This document shows positions 59,102 through 64,000 of a stretch of DNA of 64,000 nucleotides, piece by piece (the first letter of the stretch is position 1; every line of letters begins with the position of its first letter). Where the stretch lies: the NCBI GenBank assembly GCA_900112325.1, contig FOLJ01000013.1, positions 1 to 64,000 of the forward strand, given 5' to 3'. The position numbers were made by a program, and so were the translations under genes. Origin of the DNA: Micromonospora sediminimaris. Lineage in GTDB: Bacteria > Actinomycetota > Actinomycetes > Mycobacteriales > Micromonosporaceae. Below the pieces are notes generated by a model, which saw nothing but the letters and a program-made list of their open reading frames with translations, did not search any database and was not told where the DNA came from.

Positions 59102-60064
59102 TTACTTGCTGACGCCGGCGGTGAGGCCGGACTGCACCTGACGTTGGAAGACGATGTAGACGATGAGCACCGGCAGCATCGCCATGGTGACCCCGGCGAA
59201 CAGGCCGGACCAGTCGGAGCGGTAGCCCTGGTTGACCGACAGCTCGATCAGGCCCTGGGAGATGACCTGGTTCTTCGGCTCGCCGGCCACCGACTGCATG
59301 AGCAGGGTCGGCAGGTACCACTGGTTCCACTGGCCGAGGACGTTGAAGATGCCGATGCTGATCAGGCCCGGTTTGGCCATCGGCAACATCACGCTGAAGA
59401 ACAACCGGCTGTGCGACGCGCCGTCGACCATGCCCGCCTCGGCGATGGCGTTCGGCAGGGTACGGAAGAACGAGTGCATGAAGAAGACGGTGAACGACAG
59501 CGACCAGGCAACGTAGACCAGGATCAGCATGACGTGGCTGTTCGGGCCGAGAAACGGCAGCACCACGCCGGTGTTGTAGACGCCCTTGAACAGCGGCACC
59601 GCGGCAAGGTAGATCGGCAGGGTCAGCCCGGACAGGAACATGTAGTAGATCAGCCGGTTGCCGGGGAACTCGTAGCGGGCGAGCACGTAGGCGGCCATCG
59701 AGCCGAGCAGCATGGTGAGGAAGACGCTGCCGGTCAGCACCAGGATGGTGTTGAGGAAGAACGACCCGATGTGCCCCTCGGTCCAGGCTCGGGCGAAGTT
59801 GCCCCACTGCAACTGCTCGGGGATCAGCGACAGCGGCTTGCGGATGACCTCCGAGTCGGTCTTGAGCGCCGACATCACCACCCACAGCAGCGGGTAGACC
59901 ACCATGATCGCCCATACGGCGAGGAACAGGTGTGAGAAGCCGTTGAAGAAGCGCGCTCCGGCCCGGCCGCCGCCGACGGCGGCGCGCTGTGCCGGCGTAC
60001 GACCCGGTGGTGGAGTCTGGTCGGGGCCGGCCAGGCCACCCGGAGTGTGGGTCACCGTGCTCAT
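59102..60064 (-). CDS. ngcG: Amino-sugar ABC permease NgcG
   Basis: The 320-residue MalG-type permease has a polar N-terminal tail of ~50 residues, six helices and the EAA-type region AIAEAGMVDGASHSRLFFSV followed by MLPMAKPG. GAGGAGACC precedes the ATG at 60064. It closes the rpiR-SIS-ngcE-ngcF-ngcG row. The name follows from order and from the NgcE-like binding protein; in streptomycetes NgcEFG imports N-acetylglucosamine and diacetylchitobiose. As there, no ATPase gene is in the operon. Confidence 0.8.
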   Translation of the reverse strand: MSTVTHTPGGLAGPDQTPPPGRTPAQRAAVGGGRAGARFFNGFSHLFLAVWAIMVVYPLLWVVMSALKTDSEVIRKPLSLIPEQLQWGNFARAWTEGHIGSFFLNTILVLTGSVFLTMLLGSMAAYVLARYEFPGNRLIYYMFLSGLTLPIYLAAVPLFKGVYNTGVVLPFLGPNSHVMLILVYVAWSLSFTVFFMHSFFRTLPNAIAEAGMVDGASHSRLFFSVMLPMAKPGLISIGIFNVLGQWNQWYLPTLLMQSVAGEPKNQVISQGLIELSVNQGYRSDWSGLFAGVTMAMLPVLIVYIVFQRQVQSGLTAGVSK

Positions 60065-60077
60065 CGTCCAGGTCTCC

Positions 60078-61019
60078 TCAGTACTCGATCCGCTCACGAC
60101 GGGTGATCCTCAGCTGGAGAGCGGCCAGCAGGATCGTGAAGATCGCCAGTGCCACGCCCATCGCGCAGGCGTAACCGAACTGACCCTTCTGGAAGGCGGT
60201 GAAGTTCAGCACCGACGCGAAGATCTCACTGGCGTGGTTCGGGCCACCCTGGCTGGGCGTCATGACGAACACCAGGGCGTACATGTCCAGGGCGATGAAG
60301 CCCAGGTAGACCCAGGCCACCGAGACGGTGTCCCGCAGCAGCGGCAGGGTGATCCGGAAGAAGGTGTGGAACCGGCCGGCACCGTCCAGGATGGCCGCCT
60401 CGTAGACGTCCTTCGGGATGGACTGCATGGCCGCGGAGAAGAGCACCATGTAGAAGCCGGCGCCGCTCCAGACCGCGATCAGCAACAGCCACCACAGCAC
60501 CGCCGGTACGCCGAGGAACGGCTCCGGGTCGTACATGAAGGTGATCGGGTCGTCCTCGCTGACCAGCCCGATCTTCATCAGCATGCCGTTGATCAGGCCC
60601 TGGCCGTCAGCGCGGTAGATCTGCTGCCACATCACCGCGATGACGACCAGGGACAGCACCTGCGGGAAGAAGAAGATGACCTTGTAGAGGCCGGAGCCGA
60701 ACACTCCCCGGATGCCGGCCTTGTCCTCGCGTCCGCCCACGTTGAGCAGGAACGCGAGGAACAGGGCCAGCGCGATGGTGAACAGCGGCACGGTGATCAG
60801 GAAGAAGACGTTGTGCCAGAACGCCTTCCTGATCAGCTCGTCGGAGAACAGCCGGAGGTAGTTGTCCAGCCCGACGAACTGCTGCCTGTCGGAGTAACCT
60901 CCCCAGTCGGTCAGCGAGTACCCGGCCGCCTGGAGGAAGGGCCACACCACGTAGAAGAGGTACAGCCCGACCGGCAGGGCCAGGAAACCCGTGACGAAAC
61001 GCGCAACACCGTGCCGCAT
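60078..61019 (-). CDS. ngcF: Amino-sugar ABC permease NgcF
   Basis: A 313-residue MalF-type permease with six membrane segments and the EAA loop YEAAILDGAGRFHTFFRITL. A periplasmic insertion around RADGQGLINGMLMKIGLVSE and DDPITFMYDPEPFLG is larger than in most MalF-type sugar permeases and fits NgcF. The gene begins 23 bases after the binding-protein gene. An in-frame GTG nine bases upstream is an alternative start. Confidence 0.8.
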   Translation of the reverse strand: MRHGVARFVTGFLALPVGLYLFYVVWPFLQAAGYSLTDWGGYSDRQQFVGLDNYLRLFSDELIRKAFWHNVFFLITVPLFTIALALFLAFLLNVGGREDKAGIRGVFGSGLYKVIFFFPQVLSLVVIAVMWQQIYRADGQGLINGMLMKIGLVSEDDPITFMYDPEPFLGVPAVLWWLLLIAVWSGAGFYMVLFSAAMQSIPKDVYEAAILDGAGRFHTFFRITLPLLRDTVSVAWVYLGFIALDMYALVFVMTPSQGGPNHASEIFASVLNFTAFQKGQFGYACAMGVALAIFTILLAALQLRITRRERIEY

Positions 61020-61042
61020 GGGACTCACTCTTTCCGTTCGGA

Positions 61043-62446
61043 TCAGGCGTCGCGGGTCTGCTTGGTGATCGACGAGTCCTGGGCGACCTTGTCGGCGGCG
61101 GCCTGCATCTTGTCGACGAACTGCGCGGCGGTCAACCGGCCGGCCATCAACTCGGCGGACAGGTTCTGGCTCTCCTTGTCCAGGTCGGCGTAGAAGTTCC
61201 AGAGCTTGATCGAGATCAGGTCCGAGCTGGCGTTCTTCATCAGCTCGTTGGCGCTGGCGAGAGCGGCGTCCTGGACGTTGTCGCCGGAGCCCTTGGTGGA
61301 GGCCAGGGACTTGGTCAGCTCGGCGAACTTCGCCGAGCCGGCCTTGGACAGCACCGCGCGCAGGAACTCCTTGGCGGCGGCCTTGTTCGGCGCCTTGGCC
61401 GGGACGACGATGCCCTCGCCGGCGCCGGCGTAGACGTCGTTCGGCGCCTTGTCGGTGGCGCCCAGGCCCCAGTAGTCGGAGATCTTCATCTCGAAGCCCG
61501 GCGGGATGGTCGCCGCCATCTCGTTCTTCAGCCAGGTGCCGACCTGGATGAAGGCCGCCTTGCCGTCGAGCCACGCCTGCTGCGACTGGGTGTGGTCGAG
61601 CTTGCCGGGCAGCAGCAGCTTGTCCTTGACCAGCTTCTCCCACGCCTCCAGCGCCGGCAGGACGCCCTCGGCCCGCCAGGCGTTCTCCTTGAGGTTGTCG
61701 ATGTCGATGACGGCCTGCTTGCCGGCGGACTTCCAGACCGTCGCCATCAGCGCCCAGCGCGGGTAGTAGCCGTGCACGGCGTCGTACACGTACGGGGCCA
61801 TGCCCTTGGCCTTGATCTTCGGGGCGAGGGCGAAGAAGTCGTCGAAGGTCTTCGGCGGCGTCCAGCCCTCCTTGTCGAACAACACCGAGTTGTACCAGTT
61901 GCCCCAGACCGTGTAGGCCACGTTCACCACGAAGAACTTGCCCTGGTAGGTGCCGTCACCGACGGTGCCCGGCAGCAGCGTGTCGGCCACCGTACCCTCG
62001 CTGTCCCAGGCCGGGGCGGCCAGCAGGTCGTCCAGCGGCTCGATGGCACCCTCGTTGACCAGGGTGCTGATGTCCATCATGTCGGCGCCGGAGTTCATGA
62101 CGACGTCGCTGGGCTGCGTCGCCATCTTGGGCTGCTCTTCGGTCTTGATCTTCTGGGTGGAGCTCATGTTGACGGTGACGTTGGGGTACTTGGCGTTGAA
62201 GATCGCCTGGTCCTCCTTGGCCCAGGCGTCACCCAACCCACCGTTGAAGATGACCACCTTCACGGCGCTGCCGTCCTGCACGCCGAAGGGGTTGTCGTTG
62301 CTCTTCTCCCCGGCGCTGTCGTCGTTCTGGCTCGGCGTGCTGCCGGCGCAGGCGCTGAGCAGACCGGCGGCCGGGGTCACCAGGAGGCCCGCGGCCGCCG
62401 CGCGGCGCAGCAGGGTCCGGCGGTCGAGATCGGGGGTAACGGACAT
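61043..62446 (-). CDS. ngcE: N-acetylglucosamine/chitobiose-binding lipoprotein NgcE
   Basis: The 467-residue binding protein has a twin-arginine-like lipoprotein signal (DLDRRTLLRRAAAAGLLV then LLSACAG with the lipobox cysteine at 33), followed by DNPFGVQDGSAVKVVIFNGG and KPKMAT-type TQPSDVVMNSGADMMDI, which match NgcE proteins (NPFGV opening). GWTPPKTFDDFFALAPKIKA and SQQAWLDGKAAFIQVGTWLK are the later sugar-pocket regions. It would bind GlcNAc and chitobiose from chitin or cell-wall turnover. It lies 26 bases behind the SIS-domain gene, in the same transcript. Confidence 0.83.
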   Translation of the reverse strand: MSVTPDLDRRTLLRRAAAAGLLVTPAAGLLSACAGSTPSQNDDSAGEKSNDNPFGVQDGSAVKVVIFNGGLGDAWAKEDQAIFNAKYPNVTVNMSSTQKIKTEEQPKMATQPSDVVMNSGADMMDISTLVNEGAIEPLDDLLAAPAWDSEGTVADTLLPGTVGDGTYQGKFFVVNVAYTVWGNWYNSVLFDKEGWTPPKTFDDFFALAPKIKAKGMAPYVYDAVHGYYPRWALMATVWKSAGKQAVIDIDNLKENAWRAEGVLPALEAWEKLVKDKLLLPGKLDHTQSQQAWLDGKAAFIQVGTWLKNEMAATIPPGFEMKISDYWGLGATDKAPNDVYAGAGEGIVVPAKAPNKAAAKEFLRAVLSKAGSAKFAELTKSLASTKGSGDNVQDAALASANELMKNASSDLISIKLWNFYADLDKESQNLSAELMAGRLTAAQFVDKMQAAADKVAQDSSITKQTRDA

Positions 62447-62472
62447 CGTGTGACTCTCCTTGTGATGTCGGG

Positions 62473-63222
62473 TCAGGCGGTGCGCCGGAGTCGCCCGGCG
62501 TACCGCGACTCGAGGGCGAGGTTGTGCTCGTCCCCACCGGGGACGTTGGCGGAGAGGTAGATAGGGGGTGCCTCTCCGGCCTGGTGGAACCGTCGTACGA
62601 CCTCCGCGGTCAGCAGCTGCGCCAGCAGCGCCGAGGTGACCGAGGAGACCGCACAGACCGCGCCGCCGCCCTCGAGCGGCAGCAGTGCGTCGCCGTACGG
62701 CGCGCCGTTGTCCAGCACGACGTCGGCGAGATCGACGAGCCGCCGGCCGGACGGGTGCCGCGGGGCCACCCGTCCGGTGTGCTCGACCGAGGTGACCGCG
62801 ATCAGCGGGTGACCGCGTTCGGTGGCCAGCAGCGCCAGTTCGACCACCGAACCGTTGATGCCGGACTGGGACGCCACCACGAAGACGTCCTGCGGCTGGG
62901 GTGCGGCGATCGCGTAGAGCTGATGCGCGACGGCCGGGTCACGTTCCAGCTTCGGGTCGGCGAGCACCTGATGCGAGGCACCGCCGTGCAGCACCAGGTC
63001 GTGCAGGGAGATCCGGTTGGTGGGTACCAGCCCGCCGGCCCGGGCGACCAGTTCGGCGGCGAAGGCTTCCGAGTGTCCGGCGCCGAACGTCTGCAACACC
63101 CCACCGTCACGCAGGCTGGCGGCGATCAGGTCGGCGGCCCGGCCCAGCGACTCGGCACCCCGCTCGACCAGCCGGTCGAGGACTGGCCGGACGGCGTCGG
63201 CGTACCCCTGGGCGCTGATCAT
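62473..63222 (-). CDS. SIS-domain sugar-phosphate-binding protein
   Basis: A 249-residue protein of the sugar-isomerase-domain (UPF0309-like) group: LQTFGAGHSEAFAAELVARA, FVVASQSGINGSVVELALLA (the SxSG loop that holds a sugar phosphate) and LIAVTSVEHTGRV. It may be an amino-sugar-phosphate isomerase or a sensor. GGGAGG precedes the ATG, which overlaps the TGA of the rpiR-like gene (ATGA). Position before ngcEFG points to processing or sensing of imported GlcNAc phosphate. Confidence 0.8.
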   Translation of the reverse strand: MISAQGYADAVRPVLDRLVERGAESLGRAADLIAASLRDGGVLQTFGAGHSEAFAAELVARAGGLVPTNRISLHDLVLHGGASHQVLADPKLERDPAVAHQLYAIAAPQPQDVFVVASQSGINGSVVELALLATERGHPLIAVTSVEHTGRVAPRHPSGRRLVDLADVVLDNGAPYGDALLPLEGGGAVCAVSSVTSALLAQLLTAEVVRRFHQAGEAPPIYLSANVPGGDEHNLALESRYAGRLRRTA

Positions 63223-64000
63223 GCGCTGGCCTCCCTCGCTGCCTTGTGCCCGTCCACGGCCTGGGCGGTACGCCGGAAGGCCGCGTGGGCGCGGTCGTGG
63301 GTGCGCTGGGCGACCGCGATGTAGAGCAGGTCGAGGACGACAAGTTGAGGATGCCGGGCCGACAGCGCGTCCGGCCGGAACGTGGTGGCCTGGCTGGCGG
63401 TGAGCAGCACGATGTCGGCCAACTCGGCCAGCGGCGACCGACGGAATCCGGTAAGCGCGATGGTGGTGGCACCCCGGCTGCCGCCCTCGGCGAGCATCTC
63501 GATGGCCTCGCGGGTCTGGCCGCTGTGCGAGATGCCCAACGCCACGTCGCCGGGACGCAGCAGCGCGGCAGCGGCCAGCCCGGAGTGCACGTCGTTCCAG
63601 GCCCACGCGGCCACGCCGATGCGGTGCAGGCTGAACTGCATCTCCTCGCCGACGAGGGCGCTGCCGCTGGCACCGAAGATGTTCACCCGCTCGGCACCGG
63701 CGATGGCGACGGCGGCCCGCTCGACCTCGGTCAGGTCGAGCAGCGCGGCGGTGTCATGCATGGCCCGGGTGTCGGCGGCCATGATCTGCTCCAGTACCCG
63801 CTCCAGCGGGTCGCCGGGCTGGATCTCTCGGCCGATGTCAACGGTCCAGCCGGCCGAGCGTGCCCGACCGGTCTCGGCGGCGATACCCAGACGCAGGTCG
63901 GCGTAGCCGTCGAAGCCCATCGCGCGGCAGAACCGGGTGACCGTGGCCGGCGAGGTGCCGCTGCGTTCGGCCAGTTCCACGATGGTGGCGCGGGCCGCCG
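63219..64000 (-). CDS. RpiR/MurR-family transcriptional regulator (partial)
   Basis: The gene runs off the right edge; at least 260 residues are seen. The DNA-binding part shows ARATIVELAERSGTSPATVT and RFCRAMGFDGYADLRLGI, the standard RpiR HTH, and the C-terminal SIS sensor has VNIFGASGSALVGEEMQFSL and ALGISHSGQTREAIEMLAEG. RpiR proteins with a SIS domain respond to sugar phosphates, often amino-sugar or MurNAc phosphates. It heads the SIS-ngcEFG operon with a 4-base overlap to the SIS gene and is its likely regulator; its start and promoter are outside the window. Confidence 0.9.
   Translation of the reverse strand, partial: AARATIVELAERSGTSPATVTRFCRAMGFDGYADLRLGIAAETGRARSAGWTVDIGREIQPGDPLERVLEQIMAADTRAMHDTAALLDLTEVERAAVAIAGAERVNIFGASGSALVGEEMQFSLHRIGVAAWAWNDVHSGLAAAALLRPGDVALGISHSGQTREAIEMLAEGGSRGATTIALTGFRRSPLAELADIVLLTASQATTFRPDALSARHPQLVVLDLLYIAVAQRTHDRAHAAFRRTAQAVDGHKAAREASA

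Noticed and set aside
1..64000. tRNA genes, CRISPR arrays, prophage or conjugative modules
   Set aside because: No cloverleaf-like stretches with CCA-ready ends, no regularly spaced repeats, and no integrase or phage protein were recognised. A dedicated scan (for example tRNAscan-SE) would be needed to exclude a tRNA firmly.

Overview
The window is very GC-rich, gene-dense DNA from an actinomycete. Several genes point to Micromonosporaceae (Micromonospora-like): a LpqY-SugABC trehalose importer, a TioE-type double-MerR regulator, a RIFMO/Rox-type monooxygenase, a compact P450 paired with a winged-helix regulator, and many leaderless starts of the TANNNT-N6/7-ATG/GTG type. The taxonomic call is an inference from gene content. 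I recognised no rRNA, tRNA, CRISPR array, phage gene, transposase or origin. No gene-free stretch reaches 300 bases.

Layout. 1-5534 (+): the end of an aldehyde dehydrogenase, a sugar ABC importer without its ATPase, and an IlvD/Edd-type sugar-acid dehydratase; together they look like a non-phosphorylative (Weimberg-type) pentose or sugar-acid pathway. 5604-10022 (-): lpqY-sugA-sugB-sugC. 10314-14614: a double VOC protein, two small unknown proteins, a HAD hydrolase, a GNAT protein and a TetR regulator. 14688-20829: an alpha-glucan block with a GH63 glucosidase divergent from a debranching enzyme, followed by a GT4 glycosyltransferase. 20954-25314: a Ser/Thr kinase, a DUF1707 protein, a membrane hydrolase and an amidohydrolase. 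25463-33413 (+): a LacI-controlled operon with SBP, two permeases, a GH31 alpha-xylosidase and a GH1 beta-glucosidase, plausibly for xyloglucan oligosaccharides. 33519-37263: a NTP-transferase, a sulfotransferase and a family-A polymerase-like protein. 37319-48404: an accessory, resistance-flavoured stretch with an F420 reductase, Rox, an erythromycin-esterase fusion, two phosphotransferases, several VOC proteins and three kinds of gene debris. 48481-59017: SDR, lactonase-like, LysR, methyltransferase, GlxA/PfpI, ArsR-phosphatase fusion, VOC, PEP-mutase-like, mini-P450 and ArsR genes. 59102 to the right edge (-): rpiR, a SIS-domain gene and ngcEFG for N-acetylglucosamine/chitobiose uptake.

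How it fits together. Four sugar importers share a single ATPase gene (5604-6812), so one multitasking ATPase of the MsiK kind probably powers several of them, unless another is encoded elsewhere. Imported trehalose and the alpha-glucan enzymes, xyloglucan fragments, sugar acids and amino sugars give the picture of a saprophyte feeding on plant and fungal polymers. Most convergent gene pairs are separated by strong hairpins; three hairpins share a distinctive stem, mismatch, 5-bp stem build.

The most unusual structure is at 39321-41680. A VOC/GyrI-like gene pair is duplicated around a fructosamine-kinase-like gene, and each copy has lost a different half, so together they keep one intact version of each gene. 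Other items to check are the erythromycin-esterase/DUF6194 fusion, a roughly 220-residue P450 that keeps both ExxR and the Cys loop, and a RusA-like small protein lacking part of its active site.
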